Source: Erigeron canadensis (taxonomy: Eukaryota > Streptophyta > Magnoliopsida > Asterales > Asteraceae). From it: 64,000 bases of DNA. Under the pieces are notes generated by a model. It searched no databases and was not told the DNA's origin. It worked only from the letters and a program-made list of their open reading frames with translations. Of this stretch, positions 45,731-57,175 are shown piece by piece. Positions within the stretch are counted from its first letter, which is position 1. Every line of letters begins with the position of its first letter. The DNA lies in contig NC_057768.1 of assembly GCF_010389155.1 (NCBI RefSeq), forward strand, positions 42,945,633 to 43,009,632, given 5' to 3'. The position numbers were made by a program, and so were the translations under genes.

Positions 45731-48082
45731 ATGCGAGGGTTATTAGCCTTAAAAAGGCATCTTTACATTTTTGCAAACCAATCATTTTCTAACCCCAAAA
45801 GATTTTACAGCCTAAAGTTAAATCTTAAGGATGTCATCACTGTAACTAATGCTCTCAATTTAGCTGAAACCACCCTAGGATCACATAATCTTGGAACCCA
45901 GATTCATGGTTATATAGTTAAAGTTGGTTTATCGAATGATATATACACTCCTAACAATTTGATGAAAATGTATATAAATTGTGGGGTTTTCAACAATGCG
46001 CTCAAACTGTTTGATGAAATGCCTGACAGAAATCTTGTTTCTTGGACTTTGATTATTTCCGGAGCGAATAGAAATGGTGAGTATGGGACGGGTATGGAGG
46101 CGTTTATTGGTATGATGCGGACTGGGTATTTACGGCCTAATGAGTTTGCTTTAGGTAGTGTCATGAAAGCATGTGTTAGTAAGGGAGCTTTTGAGTTTGG
46201 TATATGTGTGCATTGTTTTTCTGTTAAGATTGGGATGGAAAGTAATGTGTTTGTGGGTAGTGCGATTTTGAACATGTACGCTAGATATGGAGATATTGAA
46301 GCGGCTGAACGATTGTTTGAGAGATTAAATGGTTGTGATGTTGGTTGTTGGAATGCTATGGTTGGAGCCTATGCACAACGCGAATATGGTGTAGAAGCTA
46401 TTGTTGCGGTATCATCTATGCACTCTAAAGGTGTACTAATGGATGAGTTCACTTACATTCACACGCTTAATGCATGTTCAGTTACAAGTGATTTTGATTT
46501 TGGAAGCCAGATACAAGGGCTAATCGTCCGAAATGGTTTTGAGTCGACGGTTACTATAATGAATTCCTTGTTAGATATGTACTTCAAAATAGGTGCTAAT
46601 GATTATGCTTGGAGGCATTTCCAGACAATGGGATGTAAAGATGTTGCATCTTGGAACACCATATTATCAGTCTCCTCAAGTGTAGAACAAGTTGTAACTT
46701 TATTTACTAATCTTATGGTCTCGGGTCTAAGACCCAATCACATAACATTCTCAATCTTGTTTCGCTTGTTTGGGGACGTTCTTGAGGTTAACCTAGGTCA
46801 ACAGTTGTACGGTCTTGCATTTCGTCTTGGTTTACATACTGACCCACATGTGTCTAACTGTCTTATTAGCATGTTTTGTAGATGTGAGGTAAAAGAACTT
46901 GCGTACTCGGTTTTTGATTCCATTCCTTCAAGAAACATACAAAATTGGAATGAGATGATTCATGGGTATAACTTGAGCTCTGATATTAGAGCCCTAAAGC
47001 TTTTCACCAACTTGTGGGGTTCGACCATTCAACCAGACGAATGCACCTTTTCTTGTACCGTGGAAGCATGTTTCAAGACTGAAAATTTACAAGTAGGCAG
47101 ACAAGTCCATGGGATTATAGTGAAATCTGGGTTCGCTTCAAATGGATACATATGCAGCTCATTAGTGTATGGTTATGCTAAATTTGGTTTCTTGGATGAT
47201 TCGTATGAGTTTTTTGACGATAAAATGGATATAGTCTGTTGGGGTGCTCTGATTTCTGCTTTGGTGGATCAAGGAAACACATATGCAGCCATCAGGTATT
47301 TTGGTTATCTAAAAGAAGATGGGCAAAGCGCCGACAATTTCATTTTGGGTAGCATTTTGAATGCGTGTGCTAGCATTGCATCTCTTAATCTAACAAAATA
47401 TGTGCACACGCACGTTTTCAAACTAGGGTTTGATACAGATGAATTTGTCACTAGTGCAACCATAGATGCTTATGGAAAAAGTGGGGATATCAAGAATGCT
47501 ACCCTTACTTTTAATCAAGCATACAGATTCGCCGATGTGACTCTCTTTAATACAATGATAATGGTATATGCCAACCATGGTCATGTTACAGAAGCCATGG
47601 AAGTTTACAAGATGATGAAGTTATCCAATTTAAAGCCGAGCCAGTCAACATTTGTGTCAGTTTTATCAGCTTGTAGTCATGCGGGCCTTGTTGATCTTGG
47701 CCGCACATTATTCAGATCAATCACATTAGATTATAAAATGGATCCGTCCCCAGATAATTATGGTTGTTTGGTTGATTTATTATCAAGAAACGGGTATTTG
47801 CAAGAAGCCAAAGATGTGATTGAGGCGATGCCTTTTCCAGCTTGGCCAGCCATTTGGAGATCGTTTCTGAACGGGTGTAGGATACATGGTGAGAAAGATC
47901 TTGGCGAAATGGGTGCGAATAAGTTATTTGGCATGTTTCCGGAGAGCAAAGCAGCGGGTTATGTATTGTTGTCAAAGATGTATACTGAAGTTGGTAACTG
48001 GGAAGATGGTTCAAAGGTGAGGAAGGAGATGGTTGATAAAGGTATTAAGAAAGACTTGGGCTGTAGTTGGATCAATGCATAG
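45731..48082 (+). CDS. Pentatricopeptide repeat protein, PLS class with E domain
   Basis: One uninterrupted 783-aa frame, as is usual for plant PPR genes. The N-terminus (MRGLLALKRHLYIFANQ) is basic, hydroxylated and poor in acidic residues, fitting a mitochondrial or plastid targeting peptide. About 18 degenerate 31-36-residue repeats follow from about residue 55, with the typical 'LVSWTLIISG', 'PNEFALGSVMKAC', 'FVGSAILNMYARYG' rhythm. The last ~108 residues (from DNYGCLVDLLSRNGYLQEA to KKDLGCSWINA) form the E region. There is no DYW deaminase motif. Such proteins bind organelle RNA base by base, often for C-to-U editing with a DYW protein in trans. The exact target cannot be read with confidence, so no gene symbol is given. 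Confidence 0.93.
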   Translation: MRGLLALKRHLYIFANQSFSNPKRFYSLKLNLKDVITVTNALNLAETTLGSHNLGTQIHGYIVKVGLSNDIYTPNNLMKMYINCGVFNNALKLFDEMPDRNLVSWTLIISGANRNGEYGTGMEAFIGMMRTGYLRPNEFALGSVMKACVSKGAFEFGICVHCFSVKIGMESNVFVGSAILNMYARYGDIEAAERLFERLNGCDVGCWNAMVGAYAQREYGVEAIVAVSSMHSKGVLMDEFTYIHTLNACSVTSDFDFGSQIQGLIVRNGFESTVTIMNSLLDMYFKIGANDYAWRHFQTMGCKDVASWNTILSVSSSVEQVVTLFTNLMVSGLRPNHITFSILFRLFGDVLEVNLGQQLYGLAFRLGLHTDPHVSNCLISMFCRCEVKELAYSVFDSIPSRNIQNWNEMIHGYNLSSDIRALKLFTNLWGSTIQPDECTFSCTVEACFKTENLQVGRQVHGIIVKSGFASNGYICSSLVYGYAKFGFLDDSYEFFDDKMDIVCWGALISALVDQGNTYAAIRYFGYLKEDGQSADNFILGSILNACASIASLNLTKYVHTHVFKLGFDTDEFVTSATIDAYGKSGDIKNATLTFNQAYRFADVTLFNTMIMVYANHGHVTEAMEVYKMMKLSNLKPSQSTFVSVLSACSHAGLVDLGRTLFRSITLDYKMDPSPDNYGCLVDLLSRNGYLQEAKDVIEAMPFPAWPAIWRSFLNGCRIHGEKDLGEMGANKLFGMFPESKAAGYVLLSKMYTEVGNWEDGSKVRKEMVDKGIKKDLGCSWINA

Positions 48083-48625
48083 AAAATAGATAGATAGAAA
48101 GCCCTTACACATGTATGTAATCAGTACATGATAACATTCCTAGAAGAGTACCACAGTGCCAAAACATGTAGATTTAACCTATAAAATTCTAATATCAAGT
48201 TGTACATTTAAAATTTTGATGTCTTATTAATGCCTCTCAATGAATCACATCTAAATCTAGAGTTTACTGTTTGTAACAATCACTCCTAAAACTTCTATCA
48301 TAGATGGAAGAATAAATATAGTTTTGACTTTTGAGAGGAGGGGAACAGGAGGTATAGACATGCCCTGCTAAGGGCATGAAATATGATCGTGTATGATCTA
48401 AAACGTTACATCAGTGTTGCATCAATTTTTATCGATTCATTCATTATGGATTGCTCTTGACACAAGATGATTCAGAATGTAGAATATTATCTTTTTAAGT
48501 TACATCAAAATAATTAAAAAATAAAACGTCGACGTCAGATTTGGGGTTCAAAAGTCAAATATCGTTGTTGATGTGTGGTGCCAAAATAGGGGGATGACAC
48601 GGGTTAGCACCAAACCATCACATAA
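48083..48625. other. Intergenic, no gene
   Basis: 3' region of the PPR gene and spacer; no repeats with clear ends were recognised. Confidence 0.35.
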
Positions 48626-49336
48626 GGCCATGGGGAGTGAGAGGTTCCCATAACCTCTCTTTTTGCTAGGGTGGTGACATGTGGAGTTCTCCTCTCCATG
48701 AGGCTTTCCTCCTGGAGTGAAAGGTTCCCAAAATCCCCTTTTTTTCCTTTTTTTTTTGTTTGATTATTTTTATTTTCACTTACCCCCTCTTTTGTTTAAT
48801 TTTTTAATTTAATTATAAAAATGTACCAAACACATTTTTCGTGTTGTACGCCCACGGTTGACAAACCGGCGAGCAAACTAATAAAATGAGGATTGTGGTG
48901 AAGGTTAGGGTCATTCATATCCGGTTGAAATAGGTTATTCTGGTTAGGAAATAGAAAGTTTGGGTTGAAGTTGTGTGGATTCATTTTGGGAAGAAGAAGG
49001 TGAAAAAATGGGGTGATTTTCGGGTATGGTGGAAGAGAAATGAAGGAAATAGGTGCAAATGGAGAAATGTTAGATGAAAATAATGTATAGGGGGTTGTTT
49101 ATGTATATTTGAAAATTCTTTAAAAATTAAAGAGGTAGCCGTTGGGGGTGGGGGAAGATGCATTTGTGGTGTTTGGTCAAAACGGGTGAGGGCGTTCGAA
49201 TTGGAACGTGGAGGACAAATTTTTGACATGGAACGCCCTTGGAGGTGATGTGTTGGGCATTCCCCGAACGTTTCCGAGGCATTCCACGCGCTTTTTGGGC
49301 ATCCCATAGGAAGTAAACCCCTCACTCCATTCGGCC
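48626..49336 (-). mobile_element. Non-autonomous PIF/Harbinger-like element
   Basis: 711 bp flanked by TAA on both sides (48623-48625 and 49337-49339), the TWA duplication of PIF/Harbinger. The ends are inverted: GGCCATGGGGAGTGAGAGGTT at left and, on the other strand, GGCCGAATGGAGTGAGGGGTT at right. On the - strand a short frame (48984-48796) starts MNPHNFNPNFLFPNQNN. This Asn/Pro/Phe-rich start resembles the N-terminus of the Myb-like second protein of plant Harbingers. The transposase is missing. Best read as an internally deleted derivative. Confidence 0.75.
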
Positions 49337-49854
49337 TAAATTATGCTCACCTTGAACTATCCACATACCAAATGCTATAATAACTAATCACTTATACACA
49401 TAGACTATTGATTTTAAATAAGTACATTGTACATGCATGTAAATACTCACTAAATTGTGCTTAGAATAGAACTTAAGTAAATAGATCAACACCAAACTGA
49501 AGTGAATACATCATCCTTTAACCATTTTTTTCATAAATATCATCTTTTAACCATTTTTTCATAAATCAAATCCACTGTACCTTTGAAGCCCTAACCTCTA
49601 TGCCAAAGTAGGGGATTAGCATGTTGGAGAAGCTGTTTCATAAACGGTTGTATGTTATATATGAAATGCATAGATTTCTAAATAATATCAAAAATTATGA
49701 AATTTCATGTGAATTACTAGCTTTCGAATGAGAAAGTATTCATTCTTATGTATCAATTATTAATTATGTAAATAACATCGATAATATTATGTTTAAAGTC
49801 CGAATCCACATAGGTTATTGACGTATTTACATTAAAGAAGTTATATATAAATAA
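49337..49854. other. Intergenic, no gene
   Basis: AT-rich spacer with one small repeat (CATCTTTTAACCATTTTTTC, 49530-49560 region, about twice). Nothing else was recognised. Confidence 0.35.
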
Positions 49855-49864
49855 TGTCATGATA

Positions 49865-50178
49865 GAGAAAAGTGAAGTTAGGGACACTTTAAATTAGGGA
49901 TAATAGGGACAATTTTCAATCATTTATTTTTCATCATCTCCGACCATCACCACCATCTCTGACCATCACCATGTGGCGACGACCACCACCGCCACGCCCA
50001 CATGACTTACACATGTGTAAGTTATACAACCATCATCACCACCACCACCACCACCAACATCTCTGGCCACCACCATGATCTTCCGGCGACGACGACTACC
50101 GCCACGACGACTTACACATGTGTAAGTTACATGTACCTAATGATCCCTAATTTAAGATATCCCAATATCAACTCACCA
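49865..50178. mobile_element. Mutator-like MITE with 10-bp flanking repeat
   Basis: TGTCATGATA lies on both sides (49855-49864 and 50179-50188), fitting the 9-10 bp duplication of MULEs. Inverted ends of about 40 bp: AGTTAGGGACACTTTAAATT with TAGGGATAATAGG on the left, and the complement of CCTAATGATCCC with TAATTTAAGATATCCC on the right. The inside holds two diverged ~85-bp units of CACCACC-rich DNA. Each carries the perfect 18-bp palindrome ACTTACACATGTGTAAGT (50005-50022 and 50110-50127). Non-coding. Confidence 0.7.
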
Positions 50179-50189
50179 TGTCATGATAA

Positions 50190-50496
50190 TCTATATTTCT
50201 TGTAAAACAAATCTACTTTTTTTCTCCTTAAACTTTTTGCCTTAAAAAAAATGAAATATCCTTATTTCTATAACTATCCTTATAACTCACACCATAAAAT
50301 ATCTACATTACTCTTTTCTTAACACTTACCTTTTTTTTTTTCTTTTTTACGCTCTCTCCTCATCCCTCCCCAATCAAAACAAAATTCAAATAATGTGAAA
50401 AAACTCTTGCCCCTTGAATCTATATCTATATCCATACCATTTTATATACGTTAACACCACCATCACTCACAGCCGCATTGTGCGTGTACCCTCTCG
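50190..50496 (+). mobile_element. Possible Helitron-like element
   Basis: The 3' end is like the other copies here: CAGCCGCATTGTGCGTGTAC, CCTCTCG, then T. The 5' end is placed only by TCTATATTTCTTGTAAAAC after host A. Non-coding, T/C-rich. Confidence 0.4.
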
Positions 50497-50802
50497 TATA
50501 ATTAAATCAAACAAGAAGTTGGTAATTTAGACAAAAAGTTAGAGTAGCAAGCTAGAAGTTGTTGGTTGCTGTTTTTTTGGCCGTATAGATGAAGTAAACG
50601 TACCCTTCAAATATAAATAACGCCATGTACATCAGTACATACATGGACTACTAAACTTTAATTTAAAAATAAATATAAATAAAATCATTAAATAAAAAAC
50701 ACACGACACTTTCCTTATATAATTTCTTGAATCTTGATTCAACACAACACCCAACTACCCAAGTAAAGGAAAACACTTTTACTAAAAATTATAAGTATTA
50801 TT
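50497..50802. other. Promoter/leader region of the SWAP-70-like gene
   Basis: AT-rich. CTTATATAATTTC near 50713 could serve as a TATA box about 85 bases before the ATG. The leader contains CAACACAACACCCAACTACCC. Confidence 0.35.
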
Positions 50803-53800
50803 ATGGCTACAAATGGAGATGGTGGTATTGTTACAGAAGCAAGTTTGGATAAAATCAAAAGGCAATTGGCATCCGGGTCGGGTCGAAACCTCTTGCAGGG
50901 TCCTCTTCTCAAGCGATCTGAAACTGTAACTCACTCACCTTCTTCCCAATTATCTTTAAATCAATTTTTTTTTTGTTTTACTTTTTAATTTTGATTTCAA
51001 GCCCTGATTTATCTGTACATTATATCTTAGGTGACTTGAGTAGGTTTTTGTTTTTTTTTTCTTTAAAGAATGAATTAAATTCCATTTTTTTTTTTTTTTT
51101 TTATATTTTGATTTGCATGATCAGATGTTTAAGACTTAGAAAAGATAAAGTTTGGTAATTTAGTGTCGGGTGTATAATAATTTCAGATATTTGGCAAAAT
51201 GTATGTATGTATAGATGCAATAAGCTAAGAAGTTAGCAAATGGTACCTAAGAGGATCTTGAAAATCTGCCTAGTGTTGCCCCTTGATTAGATAAATTGAG
51301 AAGCTTAATGATGAGTATGGGTTGAGTTTGAAGTCCTAGTTTAAACCTTGGTTAGTGTGAAGAAATGGAAACCTAAAAGCTGGTTTTCAATAGGGAGGGC
51401 TTTACCCGGTTCAAGTTTGTGTGGTGGTGAACTTGGTCCTTTTGGATTAGCAAATAAATTTGGATTCGTTATGAGCGCAAACTTTCAAACTTAGAAGGTT
51501 ACATGATTTTTGAAAACATGAAATGTTACTGGGGATGTTTGTGCTCAGGCTATGTGATACATTGCAGCGTCATGTCTTGTTATCATAATGAACTTTATGA
51601 TACTTTGAGTTGGATAATAGGAGGCTATTATTTAGATATTTCTTCTGACGTGTAGTTTCAACATTTTTGTTGTAATAGCTAAGGAAATGGAACGAGAGAT
51701 GGGTGATCCTAGACCCCACAACAGGAAAGATGGAATACAAGTAAGATGGTGTATATCAATTATTCCCGTTCACTAAAAGATCTATTTAAGGGTGTTTATT
51801 TAAGAATTATATATGGCTTGCAGAATCAGGAGAAATGACCCGAATGTCAAAGGAACTATTGTCTTCGATTCTAATAGCACAATCATGACATCACCTTATA
51901 ACTTTCAGTAAGATCACTCCTGAACATTTAGATATTTTGGATATATGACGATTTCTAATAATTATTATGTTTTTACTTACAGTGGGCTGCCAAAGTATGA
52001 TAACTGCATTATCTGTATCCACTATATTTTCTGTATTCCATTTTGTTACCTTTATGGATTTACATAGTGCTTTTTCCTACTTCGTATTATAGTATGAACC
52101 TATATGCCAGTGAGCTAGTCACAAGACTAAAGATTAAACTATTTAGAGGTAGCATTGTTGACCCCGTTTACTTATATATGGGTCGACTTGGATTGTGTCC
52201 ATTTCAAAAAAGTAAAATTGACAAATTTAGCTTTTAGTGGGATATGTCAAATTGGTTGAAGTTGCCCAAAGTCTATTAATTATAGTTGAAATTGTCTCCA
52301 AGGAAACTGCTTGTGTCTTTCTTGGATATGCTCTCCCTGGGGTATAGAAGCTATGACATGAAATCCAAGAGACTCATTGTATCCTTGGTTGTTCACTTCA
52401 ATGGGGCTGTTTCGTTACACTATTTTTAATAATAATAGCATCTGTGGGTCAATGAGAACCAACTGTTTGTTTCGACCTGTACTATAAATGACCTTTTCGA
52501 ACCGCCCATGTTGCCCCTTCTAAGCTACGCCCTTCCGTTTCCATATCTTATTTTGTTATAGTATCTGTAATACGGGAGAAGCTGTTGTATGTATGACCTT
52601 GACTTGATTCTTTAGATATCGCAACACCTCAGAAAAAAGAATATTTTCTCTGTGCAGAAACTCCAGGTGCAGCTAGAGCTTGGGTGTCCACATTACAGTG
52701 AGTTATCTAATGCTTTCATATTGCTGAAGTCAATTTTTGCCAAAATTTATATCATTCTGATCAATTAGGTTTTCTAATGTACGTATATACTTGCTGCACA
52801 AACAACAGTGCAACACAGTTGGTGTTGAGGGCTCATAAAGAGGCTGTGAACTCATTAGCTGGAAACAGTAATGCAAAATTAGGGACAGTATCTGCTGTTG
52901 TCGCTGCTGCTAATTCAACTGCTTTGGAATCCTCCAAAGAAATTGAGGCTGCATTGCAGATTGCAAGGAGAAATGCTTTGGGATCAGTGATGAATAAAAC
53001 GCTTGATGCTCCGTTGGATGACTTGACCATCATGAAGGTATGAAACATCTTGCCTGTAATAAGAACAGTTATGTGAGCATAGTTATAGCTTGGTGAAAAA
53101 ATGAGTTGCATCGATTAATAATCTGATTTTACAATAGGAGACACTTCGAGTAAAAGACGAGGAGCTGCAAAATTTAGCTAGGGATATTCGTGCTAGGGAT
53201 GCAACTATAAAAGAGATAGCAGAGAAGCTAACTGAGACAGCTGAAGCAGCAGAAGGTGCAGCATCTGCAGCTCATACAATGGATGAGCAACGGAAAATCG
53301 CTTTTTCAGAAGTTGACCGCTTAAAGAAAGAGTTGGAAAAACAAGCAGCGTCCTTTAGTGTAAAGGTGGGTGGGTGTATCTTCTTTTTTAGTCTTTCCCT
53401 TTTCATCAGTAGCCTAGATGGAGCAACAAGTTTTACAAGAGGAGTCAAGAAGGCAAAGTGGACAGTCTGAACGGGCCGGGTAAAAGGTGAATGTGTTTTT
53501 TATAGGTCAATACAGGTTGGATCAGGTTGAACTAAAATACTGCTGTTCAAGAAAAATAAAATAAAAAAATACTGAAATATGTTTGTTTAACTTTTTCTCT
53601 GAAGTCATTAGCATGTGAAATAAGCTTTACCAAAACTGAATTATTTCAATAAAGATCTGACTTTTTTTTCCCCATAAAATACAGAATTTTGACATCTTTT
53701 ACTTGTTTGATCAGTGAAAGATTAAACGTATACCTAACGACCCTTTCATAAGTCAATTGGTTGAAATCGCACCTCTAACTAGGAGTATGCTAAAATGTGT

Positions 53801-55043
53801 TGATTCTGCAAATGCTATTTTGGTTGTATAGCTAAGAGATTCTGAAGAGAAGGTGATGGGTTTAAATAAAGAAAGAGAGCAACTTATGAAGCAAAGAGAC
53901 TCTTCTCATCAGGAGGCACTTTTATGGCGTTCTGAGCTTGCAAAAGCCAGGGAGCGTGTGGTCATCTTAGAAGGAGCTGTTGTTAGGGCTGAGGAGAAGG
54001 TCAGGGTTAAGGATGCAGAGGCTGACGCTGCAATAAAGGAGGCAACAGAAAAAGAGACGGCTGCAAGAAAGGAAAATCAAGAGCTTTTGGCATACATTAA
54101 TGTGTTACAGCTACAACTTCAAAGGTTTGATTTACTTATTGAACCACATCAACTTACTCTGATAAATGGTCAAAATGGGTAGTTGTTGGTGCTGATCGGA
54201 TTGGACTATAAGTCGTTTATAAGCGAAGAAATTTGAGTACAAAATATATATTATTATGCTAATGCTCTAGTTACTTGGAATAGAATAACATAATTATGCA
54301 TGTTGGCGGTGATGTTTCAACGTGTCAACCCATTTGGCCTAATCCTTTTTACCCCATTTTACCTATTCTCGGCAAGACATGTCCCAAATAGACCATGCAT
54401 TAGTATAGTAAATGGTAGAAACTCACCTCTAGTGTTAGCCTCATATATATTAGCCGGCATTAGAACTATTTTTCATGATTCCTATTCAGCCAATTTTTTT
54501 AACTTAGGGCCTGTTCTTTTTTTTGGTCATGAAGTGCTGAATGTACTAAGTGGCTGAATGTATAAACAATGTCTGAATGTATAAATAATGTCTGATGTGG
54601 TGGTCAACTTGGTTAGCAGACAGGAGGAAAACACAAAGCAAGTCATGGAGGAAAGAGGGGAGTCTTGCCCAGATGGCGATACGCAACCCTTGACCAAACA
54701 CGTACATCCATCTGAAGAGAATGTGGATAAAGCATGCCTTAGTGTTTCTAGGAATATTCCAGTATCAGAGAGAAATTTAGTTCACCCACCACCATCTTTG
54801 GATCAAACAGGCTCAATTGGTGATGGTGAATGGAACGATATAGAGGCAACAGAAGCAAGAATAGCAGATGTTAGAGAAATTGCACCAGACACTGAAGGGA
54901 ATAGTTTGGATATTCCGGTCTTTTTACAGACAAATGATGGCCAGCAGCCAATAGGAAGTGCATACCATCCAGATGTTCATACAATTAGACAACCAGATGA
55001 TACACAGCCGGAACAAACAACGGATTCATACCATCAGCCTTAG
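50803..55043 (+). CDS. SWAP70: SWAP-70-like protein with PH domain and coiled coil
   Basis: Exons 50803-50925, 51679-51740, 51824-51907, 51983-52014, 52616-52697, 52809-53037, 53138-53365, 53832-54124 and 54620-55043 join in phase to 518 aa. Residues about 30-140 are a PH domain (GPLLKRSETLRKWNERWVIL, YKIRRNDPNVKG, TPQKKEYFLCAETPGAARAW). An alanine-rich helix (AHKEAVNSLAGN..VAAANSTALESSKE) comes next, then a coiled coil from about 215 to 390 (ETLRVKDEELQNLARDIRARD; ARERVVILEGAVVRAEEKV). The C-terminal tail is acidic and disordered, with the conserved EWNDIEATEARIADVREI. This layout matches Arabidopsis At2g30880. The PH domain probably binds phosphoinositides. Plant SWAP-70 has been linked to Rac/ROP signalling and defence; the role here is inferred. 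Introns 4, 7 and 8 contain the TGACCC-rich repeat. Confidence 0.92.
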
Positions 55044-55387
55044 ATGTATGGCAATACTCTTAAAGAAAAACTATCTTTTGGTATTATAAAAACTTGTTTT
55101 GGTTACAGGGTGAATGAATTGCGAAAATGATCGTATAGTGAGTTGTGAAAATTAATATTTGCTGACTTTTAGAAGCTTCTGAATGGACTGCTTTCGCTGA
55201 TGAGCTTAATTTTAGTGCAAGCATTGGGCTTGACCCTTTTATAGAGACGTTTAGAAGTTGATTTGGAAGTGATTATGTGATACTGTATAATCAGAATAAA
55301 AGTATTAGTTGTAATAAAAACATGACTTGCAAGATAGCATTTTGATGTGTTTATGTTGTATTTTGTATGTACATCATAATGCGCATA
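55044..55387. other. 3' region of the SWAP-70-like gene
   Basis: Probable 3'UTR. AATAAAAG (near 55293) and TTGTATGTAC stretches up to about 55370 fit plant polyadenylation signals. No other feature. Confidence 0.4.
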
Positions 55388-55649
55388 TCTATACTATATT
55401 ATAATAATTATCACTCTCTCTCATAAAAATGTTAATAGAAAATTGTCATTTTATCCTTTATAAATTAATTTATATCACCAATCCCTTATCTTCAAAAATA
55501 TTCTCACTACCTTTTTACATCAATTACATTAAATCAATTACTTACATCGACCACCACCAACAGTTCGTCACCATCACGACCGCCGTCACCGCCACCAGTC
55601 GTCATCGTTACCACCAAACCGCCGTCGCATCGTGCGGGTACAATGCTAG
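55388..55649 (+). mobile_element. Non-autonomous Helitron, 262 bp
   Basis: Host A, then TCTATACTATATTATAATAA. The 3' end is CCGTCGCATCGTGCGGGTAC, AATG, CTAG, then host T. The interior is a CACC/CCGCC-rich stretch without function. It is the cleanest of the short Helitron copies here and served as a guide for the others. Confidence 0.75.
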
Positions 55650-56681
55650 TATATATTTAGTTATTTGAACATTTGTCGGTTGTTAGTATGATTACGTTAG
55701 GAGGTAATAGATAAAATGACCAGAAATTAGAATATTAATTGAATAGCTGATGACTGAAACCAGTTTATTTACCCATAAATAAGCAGATGAATTAGATCTC
55801 AAAATTCATATCCAGACACCCACATGTGGGTTTGTTGTTATATCCTTTGATAAAGTACTAATTCTTAAAGCAGTTTAATTACTTAAAAACTGTGTTTCAA
55901 ACCGACTTGAGGGGGGTGTTTGCCTGTTTGGGTGCTATTGCTTATTTAAGACAGCTTATGACTTTTTCAAAAAGCTCTTACTCCCGATTTTCTTGGCAAT
56001 ACTTTACAAGCCTTAATAAGTGCCTCACCTTCCATCAGAACACTAGAGAAAGCTTTTCTGATATGATAATATGATAAGTTGGTAATGTTCGAAGACAAGT
56101 GTTACCCGATCAACTTTGTCTCCTATGTAATAAATCATTCTTAAGACAACTGGTAATCCTACATTTTCTATACATTATTGTTGTTCCAACATAAAGAAGA
56201 ATTAAAAACATCGCTCTCTTTCACAATATTCTGATTTTCTTTGTGTTTGTTTTGTTCATACCAGTTCCATTATCAATCGATAGCTTATATCGCTACTTAA
56301 TCAATTATTTCATCTAGAGCTGTCATTACCAATAGATATATTCTCATTCTAAAACAGATGGGCTTACTACTATAAAATTGGACAACTAGCAGTTCATGTT
56401 ATATACCATTCCATTATCCCATGTTTATACATTAAATTGAATGTGTGTTCAATAGGAACAACAGTTTGGCATAATAAAGGTATTCTTTTGATAACCATGG
56501 TTATAACCTTATCAGAGTTCCACCAGTATTCAAACTTCATTTTATGGACAAACTTTCCAACCAACAAACATGATGGCATGACAACTCTTGCTTCCTAAAA
56601 CAAGCAGATAATTAAATTAGGCAGAGGTGGTGATTGCTGCTGCTCACCATATGTTATGTGGTCGGCTTGTTTTAGCAAAAT
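55650..56681. other. Intergenic, no gene
   Basis: AT-rich spacer. GGGGGGTGTTTGCCTGTTTGGG near 55913 resembles the end of a hAT-type MITE, but no partner end was found. Confidence 0.35.
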
Positions 56682-56686
56682 AATGT

Positions 56687-57081
56687 TGTTTGTACAGCCA
56701 TTCCGTTAGCCTAGAAAGGAGGAATGGGGGGTGTTTGTGGTTGTTCGTTGGCGATTCCTTCCGGTAAGGTGTGAGAACCTTTTGTACGCCAAGAAAGTGT
56801 GTGTGTGTGTGATCATGTGATTATATGATTATATGATTATATCATTATTCTAGCCATTCTTCCCCCTATTTATAGGGGGTTCGTGACTTATTCCCCAAGT
56901 AGGGTTTTATTAGATTTAATCGGGCCGTGCATATCTCTTCTAAGAATAAGGGATTTGATTTGATCTTCTTTCCCTAGATATGAGATTCTTGATAAATGCA
57001 AATCATTTTCTTATTTATCGAGAGTGACACATACCCTTTGATCGTACCCTGCGTGATTACGTCTGGGTGGGTACGTCATCA
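56687..57081 (-). repeat. LTR (3' LTR in element orientation)
   Basis: Starts TGTTTGTACAGCC and ends GGGTACGTCATCA. Contains a GT run (56798-56811), GATTATATGATTATATGATT repeats and a possible promoter box read on the - strand (CCCCCTATAAATAGGG, near 56867-56881). Confidence 0.9.
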
Positions 57082-57175
57082 AGCCCCCCAGTCTAATGGG
57101 GTGACTCTGCGAAGATCATCGTATTAGACTCATACCCGCTCTTCTCCGCGCTCTTTTTGTAACAGAACGCAAAGT

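Noticed and set aside
47721..48014. Reverse-strand ORFs within the PPR gene
   Set aside because: Antisense to a strong coding frame; no independent evidence.
56798..56860. A regulatory microsatellite next to the kinase gene
   Set aside because: The GT run and GATTATAT repeats are part of the LTR and are found again in the other LTR.
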